Shown: positions 1 to 11,752 of the stretch, one piece after another
Position numbering within the stretch: position 1 is the first letter of the stretch
Layout: each line of letters begins with the position of its first letter
Source: Lepturacanthus savala
Taxonomy: Eukaryota > Chordata > Actinopteri > Scombriformes > Trichiuridae
Assembly: GCA_030544235.1 (NCBI GenBank)
Contig: CM060478.1
Location: 23,251,227-23,315,226 of the forward strand
Direction: 5' to 3'
Length of the DNA stretch: 64,000 nucleotides
The notes under the pieces: generated by a model
The model's input: the letters and a program-made list of their open reading frames with translations, nothing else
Told to the model about the DNA's origin: nothing
Database searches by the model: none
Translations under genes and position numbers: made by a program

Positions 1-714
1 AACAAAAAAAAAAGATTATTGACCTGGTAGTTAAGTATGTTCTGCCTAGAATTGCTTCTGAACCCCCAAACCTCTGTTTCTATCACCACTAGCACAGTCA
101 TTTCTGCACAGTAACTCAGCTCCCTGGTAGAAATATGATTAAAAGTTGAAAACGTTGCTCTGTCCAGGTGAAAGTGTTTAACGCTGGGTAGCATAGCAGC
201 GCAGGTGAAAGTGTTTAGTGTTGGGTAATGCAACCTCTCTTGGCCCCCCGCTTTTGCAGCTGCGCATAATTATAGTCTCTCTCTTTCTCTCTCTCTCTCT
301 CTCCATCTCTCTTTTTTGATTGCTTCCCTATGTAGGTGCAGATTAACCAGGAAAAGGACATATTATACAGTATAAAGTACAGTGTGCTCTATTAATCCCT
401 TCACTCCATCTTCCCTGCTGCCAGCTTTATTTTTTGTAATAGCTAATCAACGTATAGCTATTATTTTAAGTCATCATCATTCACAATAACCCTACATGAC
501 AGTAGTTTGTTATTCAAGAACACTGGAATTGGCTTCTTCCATTCTGAGAGTAATGCTGGGGATAAAGGTATAATCCACCTTATTTTTTAGAATAATTCAG
601 ATAAAGCATGAACAACACAATAAATGATAAAGTGCAGTTATTTCTACCTATGTTCATTTTCAGTGAATTGGTGCTGCTTCTTCTCTGCATGTACAGTATA
701 CACAGATGTGTGTA
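1..714. other. A+T-rich non-coding DNA with a (CT)n tract
   Basis: No coding frame or recognisable repeat family is visible. A pyrimidine (CT)n tract lies at about 275-312. The partial direct repeat 'CAGGTGAAAGTGTTTA' occurs at about 166-181 and again at about 201-216, so a 35-bp unit appears duplicated once. Confidence 0.5.
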
Positions 715-1010
715 ACAAAGGGCGGAAGGTTGGGAAGCAGGCGGTTTCATCAACTTCCAGCCTGTAGCTCTCTGCTGGCTAATTAACCATCATTTTACCC
801 AGGGCCTGAGCTGCACTGATGGGGGATAAGCTAGCCTTTGACGGGGTAAGGCAAGCGTGGCGGTTCCTAATCAGGGGGCCTGCAAGTGGGGCGGAAAACA
901 CCTGTTCTGTGTACAGGTGTACATCCCAGCACATGGCTGCACTCTTCTGCCCCCTCTCCCCCCACACTCCACTTATCTCCTCCCAGTTCTCTCTTCTTCT
1001 CCTTTTACTC
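715..1010. promoter_or_regulatory. candidate conserved non-coding element with paired ZEB/SNAI-type E-boxes
   Basis: This is a complex block, richer in G+C and CpG than its flanks. It contains the homeodomain word GCTAATTAACC near 780 and a perfect inverted repeat, ACACCTGT at 898-905 and ACAGGTGT at 913-920, separated by 7 bp. The two arms hold CACCTG and CAGGTG, the bipartite arrangement bound by ZEB1/ZEB2 zinc-finger repressors. Short open frames on both strands do not resemble proteins I know. The enhancer reading is inference from composition; conservation was not tested. Confidence 0.4.
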
Positions 1011-3340
1011 GTTCGCTGACTCACATTCTGCATTCTGTTCCCCATTTTGATCAGTACACAATGTGAACACTGACAGTATTTATTAGAGGCCTGCAAGCTC
1101 ATTCAGATTTTCACCTGAAAAACATGGCACACTTTCTATGTAAAGTACATCATACCTGTGGTGTGTGAATGTATGATAATGCTCCAGAAAAGCAGCTATA
1201 TCAGAGGGAGAGAGGGAGACTAGTACTTACTAATTTAAGCACCTTTTATTGTACTTTTTTATCTTTGAATGCACCATTTACATTTTTGTAATTACATGAT
1301 CTTATTTAGAGTGATTATCCCTGAGTGAAATGGTAAAATTCCCAATAATAATAAAAATCGAACTACAAAAGGGGAGATAAAAGAGATTGATGGCTGCATA
1401 AATGTCTAAAATGTGCAAAAACGTAACTTAAGAAACACAATTAGTATTTAGCTGTGGATTCGGGTGATCCTTCATGAATAAAATAAATCAATAGCCAATA
1501 TTGATCACTGATGTGGATTTCTAGTCTTATTTATCACAATAAATAAACAATAAAGTTTGGGTTTCTGATTGAAACTCACGGTTGGTATCTAATAGCCTAT
1601 ACTGTATATATATATATATATAAAAAACTGGATTACTTCCTGGTAGGATGTGGATTCCCAGCAGCACATGTCTTGTATTTTATATCTTTACAGTACTTAC
1701 AGTACAGTATGTAGTGATGTTAGTGATGTGACGTCAGCGTCCTCATGACAAAGCATTAGTATTCTAAGAGTAGGTGTACTTGCACGTCTGCACATCTCCT
1801 CCATCCTGAATTTACTTCCTTTCGTCTTTTGTCTTCATTGGAAACAGCCTGCATCTTGCTTTTCACTGAAGGAAGCAGTGCATGGATAATATGGTTACGC
1901 CGTTACTGATGCATAAAGCTGCGTGTCTGGTTCTTGTCAAGACCTTGCCACCAAAGTCAATTTGCCCGTGCCCTGGCAGAATGTAATATTTCTTTAATCA
2001 GATCAACACGGAAATTACGTCGGTGGACTGTATTGATACGAGAGGAAATAATTAAACTCTGGGCTCCAGGAATAATTTCACCCTCTGAGCATTACTGTAA
2101 ACCCCATAAAAAAAACAAAACCACCCTCTCCTCCCTCCTTTGCAGGATGAGATAAAGAGGAAACCAGGAACGTAGATAGACAGATGAGATTTCATTTACT
2201 CCGCCTCTGTTTTCCTTCCAGTCTTTCAGCAGGTTCCCTCTCACCCAGTCTCCTGTTACTGCATCACCATCATCCAGCATGAATCACAATGTCCATAACC
2301 CCTGTGGATTTCAGTGTGAGGCAACACTAACACACGCCGAATGCACTTAAACTTTAGTGACATGACTTCGCAGATTATTTTCTGTACCAGAGGACACAGA
2401 AATCTAATAGAGAAGTTACATCTGTGTGTGTAATGAATGAAGAAATCGGTTGCTGGGTGCTGCACATGGATTTGTTGCTTCTTGTGCACTGTCCCACCCT
2501 GTGTAAGGTTGTTAACTGTGACGCTCAAATGAACCAGACCAGACTCCTCTAATGGCTCTTATTGGATCTAGCTGGGAGGGGAGATTGGCCCCACCTGGGT
2601 TACCACCGCTGCATCCCACGCCTTCCTCAATGACTCAATACCCTCTTCATGCCTTCACCAAGGTCACATATGAACAAAGATGCTTGGATAGAGAAATAGC
2701 TGCCAATTTGTTGGTAACAGTTTTGGCAATAGAAAGAGTATATCAGTGGCTGTATATGTTTTAGACTATTAAATAGAAATAATGTATGTTTTAGTGCGTT
2801 AATGCTTTTACCAGTTGGTCAGAAGTTAGGTTTGGCTCGATCCATTCTTGAGTGGTTGTTTCCAGGCTGAACTCTTGCAGCAAAAATCCAGAGATTTAGT
2901 ATGGTCAACACGACAGCAATGGAGCTGTGCAATGGAGGGAGTCGTTTTGGACACCCCCGTTTCTGAAACAGTGGACGCATACTAAAGGTCATCGTTTTGA
3001 GAAAAACATGATTTACAATCGTCAGTGAGTCGGTTCAGTTTTCATATCTGAGTGATGCGAGTGAATTCAGGGACTACGGTGCTGCTCCTGATTTACAACT
3101 TCAACAACCTGGCTTCCTCTGCATAGCAACGGCGGCCCAGGCTGGTGGGAAAACAGCATTCTTAGCCTTGCACCATGCCAAAACCATGGACAAAACAAGG
3201 TTTTCCAGAAATAAAAGTTGAAATAACTGAAACTAGTGGTCATGTAATATAAACATATATATTGTTACATTAACCAGGAGAGTCTTGTGTGTCTGTGTAC
3301 AGCCATATTGAGGATATTGTTTATGGATATTTTTGGAAAA
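1011..3340. other. non-coding DNA, no recognised feature apart from a (TA)n tract
   Basis: A short (TA)n repeat lies at about 1603-1623. The block 2790-3190 is complex and non-repetitive, but I recognise neither a protein nor a repeat family in it. Open frames of 60-90 codons are present on both strands and are of chance length. Confidence 0.45.
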
Positions 3341-3349
3341 TATACACGG

Positions 3350-3510
3350 CTGGATGTGTCGCCAACTGATATGGTAATTGCACCACACCACACTGCATCC
3401 ATCCAGGATATATACAGGCAGTGGGTCTGGGAGGCCTGTTGGTTGTTAAAGACCCCAACTATCCCAATCATGGACCTCAAGGCCTGGACCAGCAAGGCTC
3501 CGAAAACAGC
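3350..3510 (+). mobile_element. possible decayed LINE (L2/Rex-like) ORF2 C-terminal fragment
   Basis: Translated on the plus strand this stretch reads roughly 'IQDIYRQ...EACWLLKTPTIPIMD'. That resembles the C-terminal tail of L2-type fish LINE ORF2 proteins, where a 'lqDIYrqr..rkA..il.DpsHPgh' pattern is usual. The surrounding bases give no intact reverse transcriptase, and the frame ends soon after. The fragment is short and heavily mutated, so chance similarity remains possible. Confidence 0.3.
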
Positions 3511-3894
3511 TTTTGAACAATGGACACTAATGGCCTTCAGAAGAGAGTTTTATTCTTTATATTGGTGTAATGAAATGTAACACTAAAAAACTTGAAACTA
3601 CAGAGGGGAGAAACATGCTGCAACCCTTCCCACACATACCCAAACCTGGGAACCATGATCACACAAATCCCACTCAGGCTGTTACAACCCTAATGTTTTA
3701 TATTTGGCCTCGTTCAAAGGGGCCCTTGACAATATTTTAAAAATAGAAGAAAGCATTATTCATTCCTCCCACAGCCCCTGATCGGTTTGGTTGTGACCTG
3801 TTTGCATTGTGTCAAGGTGACTGCGGCTACATTGACGCTCAGTTGCACTTGAAACATCTTGTTAGTAAATGAAGATTAAGTGTAACCCGGGATA

Positions 3895-4095
3895 AAACAC
3901 AATACACCTTGATCAGGCACTCAAATGCAAGATTAATTTACTCTTCTTTTGAATGAGCAATCCACGCGGCCCATAATTATTTAAGTTCCATTTTGGGTTA
4001 ATTATGGTCATTAGCATTATGTGTTCTAAGTGAGGGGCTAATTTTGAAAAAAAAGTGGCTTGAGATTCAACAAAAATGAGCCTCTGAGATGAACA
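3895..4095. promoter_or_regulatory. candidate conserved non-coding element, homeodomain-site rich
   Basis: Within 200 bp there are several ATTA/TAAT cores, including CCATAATTATTTAAG, GGTTAATTATGG and TCATTAGCATTATG. The block has no simple repeat and no convincing open frame. The clustering of homeodomain-type sites in unique sequence is the reason for the call. Confidence 0.4.
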
Positions 4096-4606
4096 GATCA
4101 TTTGGTTTTGAGGGGTGGAATCTGGTCAAAAACAACAGCTGAGGAGGGAACAGATATTCTTATTAGTTTATTCTAGTAAAGTTTGAATGACTAGAAAAAG
4201 TTAAAGAATGGATCTTCTGATCACAGATTTAGTTCTTCCAAATTTACCCTGTCTTGTAGCATGGCATTGCGCCATCAAGGTGCCACATGGATCTATTTGG
4301 GTTTCCCTGGTATTATACAAGTTTGGCGTCCGTGGGCCAACAGAAGATGAAATAGAGTGTGTGGTGCGCAGAGAAAGGAAGGTTGCAAGGGACAGGATGA
4401 TGAAGGCTTGTTTGGCTCTCCTTGTTTCTCCTCAGTAGAGCAGCCCAGCGTGAGGAAAAGCTTGTTAAAACCCTAATAGTAGCTATCAAAGGCTATTGAT
4501 TATCTTTCCCGCCCTGTTTGGGTGACAAAGTGAGCATTAGCTGGAGCCATAGAGAGCTTCTTAAGACACGTTTCCTCAGGGGCCGCCCAGTCCCCTGGGC
4601 TGTCCG

Positions 4607-4608
<2 letters not shown>

Positions 4609-4683
<75 letters not shown>
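4609..4683. repeat. (CA)n microsatellite, about 37 units
   Basis: An uninterrupted alternating AC tract. It creates stop-free frames on both strands that read Thr-His or Cys-Val repeats and should not be taken as proteins. An interrupted CA-rich stretch follows at about 4815-4842. Confidence 0.98.
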
Positions 4684-4685
<2 letters not shown>

Positions 4686-4849
4686 GAGTTGTGTTTCTCT
4701 TTTTTCAAAGCTAACACACTGCTATCCTTTCACCCTCCTGCCACCAGATAATCCATTTTACAGCCAGGGATCAAACACTGAGCCCTGTGGCTGTGTGCTG
4801 CAGTGACTACTGTAACACACACACATACACGCACACACGCATATAAAAT

Positions 4850-5930
4850 CAACCTTGCACACATAGCGGTAAGTTCTCATAAAGCTTGGCTCGAGAAGTT
4901 TTCTTGCCCCATGCAGTTAATTTGCTGGTGTTTTAGTGTCTGTCTTTTTTTTTTCTTTTTTTAGCTCTGGCGAGGATGCATAAAGAATGTTGTCCTTGGA
5001 GAACCAAAAACGAACATTGCACTAATACACAGAACAATGAGCACTCTTTTGGCTGCTGAAGTACAGAACAAGCTGCATAGGCAATGAACTCCCACTCCTT
5101 TTTAAGTGCTTTCTCCTCCAGTGGTTTCAGAATACCCTGAGAAATTCAGAAAAGTATGGTAGAAACAGGAGAAGGGGTTATGTGAGGCAAGTTATAAGAC
5201 ATTGTACCCAAATTAATGGATGTCTGTTAAAATATTCATGTGATTAACCCCAGGATTTTATGGCAGCTTACATGGAAATTCAGAAATTCCAAAATGGTGT
5301 GTTTGTGTCTTTTTTTTGCTTGGCTGAATACAGTTTGCAGACCTGGAGGTGTCAGGCTGCTTAAATGTGTTTACCATTCTCAGCTTTGTGCAAGATGAAA
5401 TAGGCAAATTTAAATAGGCAAATTCTCTACTATACAGCATTTGGAAATTTGTGTATTTTAGTACAAGGCATCATTTGATAGGAGCATTTACTGCAAGAGC
5501 TTAATACAGGTTGTCAGTCACAAAAACATGTGACATTCCGACTCCTCTGATGTGGATTTGGAGCTTAAATGTTAAATCTCACATTAACTTTATTTCAAAT
5601 TATTATTATAGATAGTGAATGTTGCTACATCTTCTGGGTGATGATGTCCTCATACCACCGTGTTGGAGGTTATGCTGTCCCAACAGTACCTACAGGCAAT
5701 AAAATTAGGTACTAGTTGACATCTACTACCTCAATAATGTAATTACTGCCACCAATAGCTGCTAGATGCTTCCAAAACATCCCAGTTTCAAGTGACTAAC
5801 AATCAAAAAGCTTAAACTTTGTCAATGAGTCATTATAGTCAACTGTTAGAAATTAAGGCCCTCTAATAAGTCTGTTGATGGTTATTTTGGAGATTAATAT
5901 TCTGTTAATGAGATTGAAGACTTTAATTTA
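4850..5930. other. non-coding A+T-rich DNA, nothing recognised
   Basis: No gene, repeat family or dense enhancer-like block is apparent. Oligo-T runs occur at about 4946-4962 and 5310. Confidence 0.45.
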
Positions 5931-5949
5931 ATGTCTGCCATGTGGGTGT

Positions 5950-5959
5950 TGATTGACAG
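5950..5959 (+). promoter_or_regulatory. PBX-MEIS/PREP composite site
   Basis: TGATTGACAG is an exact match to the known composite site for PBX with MEIS or PREP TALE homeodomain proteins. It is followed directly by an overlapping CAGCTG E-box (5958-5963). A 10-mer occurs by chance about 0.1 times in this window on both strands, so the match is suggestive but unproven. Confidence 0.4.
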
Positions 5960-5984
5960 CTGTAAGAAACAATTGCACAAAGCA

Positions 5985-6050
5985 GCAAATCTGGGAATCA
6001 AACTGACTTCAACCCAAACCACCTACTGTCACGCTGCACTAGTCCATCTT
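5985..6050 (-). repeat. tRNA-like internal promoter relic (possible SINE head)
   Basis: Read on the minus strand, TAGTGCAGCGT (6041 to 6031) fits the pol III A-box pattern at 10 of 11 positions. AGTTTGATTCCC, ending near 5993, fits the B-box with one change. Their spacing, about 38-40 bp, is close to that of a tRNA. No cloverleaf or known SINE body is evident downstream, so this may be a decayed tRNA-derived SINE or chance. Confidence 0.28.
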
Positions 6051-6146
6051 CATATACAGACTGGTATCTACATGGTGGGGCTACACTTGCAATGGAGATA
6101 CCATGTGGAGACTCCAGGAACGATTATTGGTTGTTGAAGACAACAT

Positions 6147-6545
6147 AGCCTGCGCATGTCACGATGGTGTGCATCCTTTTTTGTGGAACCGTTTTGATAG
6201 ATATTCAACACTTTCATTAGTTCAAAGCTCTGTTGTCCCATTTCTTCCTGCACTGACTGGCAGCCAACGTAATGAAAGTATTGTAAAGTCCCTCAAAAAT
6301 CACACGCTCAGACTTTAGCCAGTTTAGCTGCTACATTATTCCTCATTCTTACTTCAAGTTGTGCAGACCCTCAGGAAATCCCAACACTATCGCCTAACAG
6401 AGCAGGATCTGCTCACTGACTGAATCACCAATCTGTAGCCAATGTAACAAAAGTATACAGGAAAAAGTAAGAAAACTAAGAGATTTATCATAAGTCTGGT
6501 TTTATTTGGCCTATCAACAGTTTCCACTTTTCTGTAGGATTACAT
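6147..6545. repeat. interspersed repeat of unknown family, copy 1
   Basis: This block matches 49524-50155 in the same orientation. Shared words include 'TGATAGATATTCAA', 'CTTCCTGCACTGA', 'CACACGCT', 'GCAGACCCTCAG' against 'ACAGACCCTCAG', and 'ATTTATCATAAGTC'. Relative to the second copy it lacks about 100 bp in the first third and about 130 bp near the end. I do not recognise the family. No terminal inverted repeat or target duplication is clear. Confidence 0.75.
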
Positions 6546-7989
6546 ACTTCCTCGAGGCACTTGCACTCGTTAAGGAAATTGAAGAAAGTGTCAGTTGTCT
6601 TCTCCTTTTCATTAGCACAGATCTTACAAAACATTAACATAGATCATGTTTGATCTACCTCTATAGTTCATATTTCTAAGCTTTGATTAGTAAGTCTTAT
6701 TCACCTCACTTTTTTAATTATACTAGTGTACCTCTAACTGATTAAGATTTTTTTTTACCTCAGACTCTGACTGCACGTCTCCTCGATGTGCTTAAGATGA
6801 TTTTAGTTAACAAAACATGGACCTCCAATCCATGAAGCCTGTGTATCTTGGTAACATCGTATGACCTAAATGTTTATATTCTTACTCTATGTGTTAGTGG
6901 GAAGCAACGATCTGTACAGAACAGGCATCAACCAACCCACTGTAGCGTGACACTGCAGATGTATTTAGTAGCTTAGTAAGAGGATATTCAATTTATTCAT
7001 GATCCAAACCACAGGGTTGATGTGTGAGTGTGTGTAAGTGTGTGCTTGTGTGTGCACGTGTGCACGTGCTTATGTGTGTGCGTAAATGTGAGCAAGTGCA
7101 TGGTGGGTGTGGAGTGAACCATGAAATGAAAACACCCTATAACCATTTCACTGCATCTCTCAATTAGGACATCATCTATGCAGAGGGAACACTCATGAGT
7201 GGCTTCTTCTTTATTTACAATTACACACCGCAGTGCAGACAAATGGGGTGTTGAGGGAGAAAAGCTTGTGCGATACACTCCAATCGAGAGAATAGAAGAG
7301 CCCACTTGTGCTGTATTACTCGCTGCAATATCTCCGGGCTTAGACTTGTTATGCTTAATAGTTAATATCAGGAAGTCTGGACAAATACACTGAACAACTC
7401 CCTCAAAAAGACAGAATCACTGAAGCTTTTTCGGCTCAACTGAGCCAATGCAGTGTCACTGTAGGCCTCATGCTTTATTGAAAACTAGTTTCACCACCAT
7501 ACATTTTGGGTGTCTATAATTTAAAAAAACAGCTTTTTACACACTTTTCAGTGTAAGGTCATTTCAATCTCAAAACTAAAATTTCTGCGGTGCTGAACTT
7601 TTCATATAAATGAACATCTAATCCATTCTAGTCCTTCCCCAAGGAATTTATGCAATGCTGATTCAGCCAATCACCACCAGGTAAATATCTTTTTTTTTTC
7701 TTTTTTAACCTAGTTAAGTTGTTACCAATGCATTTTGCATTCTGTGGGTTTGCCCAATTGTCAATACTGAGATGATGATAGAGAAATATTGAAGTTTATT
7801 GTCCAGTGTACCCTAATTTTAAACATTATTTGCTATAAAGTAAGTTTAGCATTGGCTTTGGACTCAAATTTGGGGCCAGAAGCATCAACCTAAAAACTGG
7901 TTCCTACCAGCCCTTCATCATCCATTAGGTTGTGTGTGCACTGTAAAGATCATCAGGTCCAGGTGTTGACATGCTCCATAAATTCCAGC
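6546..7989. other. non-coding DNA with an alternating purine-pyrimidine GT-rich tract
   Basis: An interrupted GT-rich stretch at about 7018-7086 contains two CACGTG E-boxes (7055-7060 and 7063-7068) spaced 8 bp start to start. The rest shows no gene or recognised repeat. Confidence 0.5.
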
Positions 7990-8300
7990 TAAGAATGTTG
8001 CAGTCCATTCAGGCCTCTTTAGAAATGCAGGCCCACTCTATTCCTCTGATATTTTATACATGAAGTGAGCCATTTACAGTCTGATGAGCAAGTCTGGCTT
8101 ATTAATGATATGGCTGTGCTCTTAGGGTGTCAGGCGCCAAGCAAATACTCATGTAAAATTAAATACAATTTGTTTACATAGCCGTGCAAATCAGTCCACT
8201 CTGGGGCTTTGTTGCAAAGCCTGATCTGGGCTGCGAGCAACAATTTCAATTAGTCGTGAGACACTTTCTGGAGCTCACAGAGGCTTTTAGGAAACAGCAG
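7990..8300. promoter_or_regulatory. candidate conserved non-coding element
   Basis: Complex unique sequence with homeodomain words CTTATTAATGATATGG and TTTCAATTAGTCG, plus CpG-containing words such as CAGGCGCC and GGCTGCGAGC. No simple repeats and no protein-like frame. The call rests on composition and motif density only. Confidence 0.38.
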
Positions 8301-8464
8301 TTTGAAAACGCCACTTTTAAAAACATTCAAATGTTCTAGAAACACGATACCTGTTGTTTGAGTATTTTTTGGCTTACGCATCTGCTAAAGGATATTCAGC
8401 TTGAATGATGTCATAAGTCTAGCAAAGTCTTGACAAGACTAGAAGGCTGAATTATTTAATGATG

Positions 8465-8775
8465 GCTCCACTTTTGTGGAATTATTTTAAGTATTATAAT
8501 TGCAGCTGGGTTCGCCTTGGCCTGCCGGAGGAGAGAGAGTGGGGCCCTGTGGGGAGCGATCAGCATCAGTCAGTGGTATCAGGTTACCATGAGCACACCA
8601 AAATACTCCCTTAATGATGGCCAAATTGAAGGAAAAGCATTGACCTGAGCTGAGACCAAACATGAGACAATATTTCTTTACATGGTGTGGCCTGTGTAGA
8701 TGGTCCTCACATGGCCTGTGAGCCGTAGACAGAAAAACACAAAGCCAGACACCTTTGTCACTGACATAATAGCCT
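8465..8775. promoter_or_regulatory. candidate conserved non-coding element
   Basis: Contains TATTATAATTGCAGCTGGG next to a G+C-rich core at 8510-8565, then CTCCCTTAATGATGGCC. A 109-codon minus-strand frame overlaps it but resembles no protein I know, and I regard it as a chance frame. Confidence 0.35.
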
Positions 8776-9124
8776 GCAGTTTTCTTCCTGACTTCAGAGA
8801 TACTTATTCTCAGCAAGCTTTATTTAAAGGGACCTAGCAATGATCTGTTTCACATTTACTGTAACTGTTACAAATATATCTGAAATCATTCGTATATTAA
8901 GAGTATTCATCTGATTTATCAGAATCATCAGAGTTCCTAAGGCTGGAAAGCGAAGAAAGTATGAGTGTGACTATATATGGGTGTGTGTTTATGGCTTGCT
9001 GAAGGGAGAGATACATGTTTTCTTCAAGTTGTAAAGAAAGGAAGTAAAAGTAGAAAGCTGTAAAAGAGACAGTTGTGTTATTTTCAGATCTGACACCGGT
9101 CCAGCAAAGTGTCAGAACAAGACA

Positions 9125-9280
9125 ACCTGACGCATTATGTTTCTGACATGGACAAACTTGACGAGGGATTATTTTGTCATCAGGTTCAATAAAAAAAGCA
9201 TCAGTCGGTATGAGCCCAACATTTCATTTGGGCCATTCCCGGCTCATGCTGCTACATGTACATGTGAATTTGAGAGAGAA

Positions 9281-9315
<35 letters not shown>

Positions 9316-9560
9316 AAAAAAACAGTCCAAGTTATGCCAACAAAAGATCTTGCATGTCGCCGCAATCCCGACTCGATTAACCAAACCTGGCTGTGAATCA
9401 AGATGAAAACATTCAGTGTTTTTGAAACCAAGGCCGAAACCACCGTGTTTATTCTGCAGAAGTCGTTATGTTCCCTCTTCTCTGGCCTGATGAGGCGGAA
9501 TTATTTTTTCCACTGGTCAAACGTCATTCAAGACATGCAGAGGTGATTGTGTTTTTTTTT
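9125..9560. promoter_or_regulatory. candidate conserved non-coding element split by a (GA)n tract
   Basis: Two complex halves (9125-9265 and 9330-9560) flank a purine tract at 9271-9322. The right half has GATTAACCAAACCTGG and GGCGGAATTATTTTTTCC and several CpGs in an otherwise CpG-poor region. Frames reading Glu-Arg repeats come from the GA tract and are not genes. Confidence 0.4.
9271..9322. repeat. (GA)n purine microsatellite
   Basis: Nearly pure GA/AG tract with a few AAA interruptions, ending in an oligo-A run. Confidence 0.95.
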
Positions 9561-10084
9561 TATTACTTAGTGGGCAACCATTGAGAACACAAGCATGTTT
9601 GTGTACAGAAGTTTACAAGTTTGATTCCTTAGTTGGTAGAAGTGGTGCTTTAACCCCCAGCTGGCCCTCTAGACTGCAGCCTGGTCTGTTTTTCCAGTGT
9701 AAAGACCAGTGTAAATAAGACACTGTAAATACTGACCTACTGTACCTGGTTATAAAGGGGCTAAGAATAGATCCTTACCAATTCAGATGCAGTCTACTGG
9801 GTTGAAGTGAAACTGCTTGTTTCACAAACTTCTGTGATGAGTTTGTCATCCTACTCAAAGATAATTATGCAGTCTGGGGAAATTATGCCTACATTGTGCT
9901 CTTGAGGAGATAATTGCAGTGCTGAAGCATATGTATCACATGAGGATCGAGCCACGTTCTACAAATTAAATGCATGAATGTCACTAACAGCCTATGTATA
10001 TTTTCAGTACTTCTTGTATTACACTGTGTAAGTTCTTGCGTTATGGCATATTTCCCCTGATGATAACAAACGAAAAACAAAATT

Positions 10085-10465
10085 ATTGTGCTAATTGAGC
10101 TGTTGTCAAGAGATGAATAATCATGCATGTCAAATTCCTCACGGGAAAGCAACAGTCAAAATTAACTTTAAGAGAAAATGTAATTTCCATAATTTTCATT
10201 TTTTCAATTTTACTTTTTTTTTTCTTCTTCATTTTGCTCCCAGATTCATTAAAATTAGACCGATGAATTACTGGAATAGACTTGTTAAACAGATAAATAA
10301 GCTGCTCAACATTAATGAATTCCTCAACTATGAAATCACACTCCCATCGCAGGTGTGAAAGCAGGTTGTGATTTAGGTTGATGGACGACTAATCAGGGAA
10401 TCAATTAGGGCTTGACCTAGAAACGAAGACAAAAGGAGAGAATTATTTCCTTCGTTTCTTTCCTC
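10085..10465. promoter_or_regulatory. candidate conserved non-coding element, homeodomain-site rich
   Basis: The densest ATTA cluster of the first 20 kb: TGCTAATTGAGC, AATAATCATGCATG, CGATGAATTACTGG, CATTAATGAATTCC and GGAATCAATTAGGGC. The 87-codon plus-strand frame here is Phe/Asn-rich and unlike any known protein. Confidence 0.42.
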
Positions 10466-10469
10466 TGGC

Positions 10470-11685
10470 TCTTTCCTGTCTTGACTTGGAACCTCTGGTG
10501 TCTCTGATTGGACACGGAAAATCCTCTGGGCTTTCAAAGGTTTCTCTTAACAGAGAGTACATCAGGAAACAACTAATATTTTATTGCTATGAATTGATCT
10601 ATTTATCAAACATAAACTGTTGCAAGAATAATATGTATATGAAATATAATTCTGATGTATTACTTCATCTATTCAGATTACTATTTGATTAATTTATAAT
10701 TAACATAGATATTTTTCTTTGATTCAGAAAATTACTTCCACTCTGCAGCTAGTTAACAAATTGCTATTCAAGCAATTATGGGGAAAAAAAGTCGAAGTTT
10801 GTCAGTCAATGTCTGTGGAGGAATCCAGTCTGTAAAAATATTATCTTGGGACTCAAGATAAAATCTTCTTTGTTCCTCTATGATTAACTGCCACATACAC
10901 AAACACACTGCATTCGTGAAATTATTCACAATAGTTTTTAATCACATGAACAGCCAGTTAATACCTAAATTATGGGATTTTCCTGGGTTATCTGTCTGGG
11001 AAAACAAGAAGATAAACAATAATGTCTCTGCCAGGTACCTCAGGCTATGGAAAAACAGCAGGCTGAAGTCAGTGGTAGACACTCTCCTCTATGAGCGCAC
11101 ACACACAGACACACTCTCCCGTATCATTCTGACCTCTGGGGGTCAGACATAAAGGCTCGCCTTTTCACCAGCATCCACTTAGTGTTGAGAAGGAAGACAG
11201 ACGTATTATCCGTGTACCTTTGTCTATCATATTCTGTTCGTATTGACTGAGTCAAACAGAACAACAGTGTCTTTATGCAGGCAGAGGAATAAGCTTTGCC
11301 GAGGTTTCTCTGAAGATTGATAAAAGAGAAGAGAGGGGAGGGGGGTTCAAATGAAGTGTGAACAACGGTTTGTTTCAGCCCAGCCGATTGGTCATAGACA
11401 CTGTTCAATCCAATCCAACTTGCCATGCACATGGGATGGTAGAGTTAGTTCTAGTAAAGCCTGGTTGATAATGAATATTTTAGTTTGATACTGATAATTA
11501 TATTTGAGGGTTTAAAATAATAACATAAGAATTCATTTGGTTGTGACCAATATGTGTACTGAATGGGACATGGTAGCTTATTGTTGCGTTGCTCTATTGC
11601 TAGTCCTTGTTATGTATCAGCCAGTACACAATACTGTGCAAAACATTGCATAGGCTAGATTATTACCCAAAATACAGTACCATCA
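10470..11685. other. non-coding DNA, nothing recognised
   Basis: No repeat family, gene or dense motif block is evident. Short frames of 60-100 codons on both strands appear random. Confidence 0.4.
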
Positions 11686-11752
11686 GTAAGGCACCTGATC
11701 TTCTCTAGATTCATTCTTCAGCATGACAATGACCCCAAACATGCAGCCAGAC

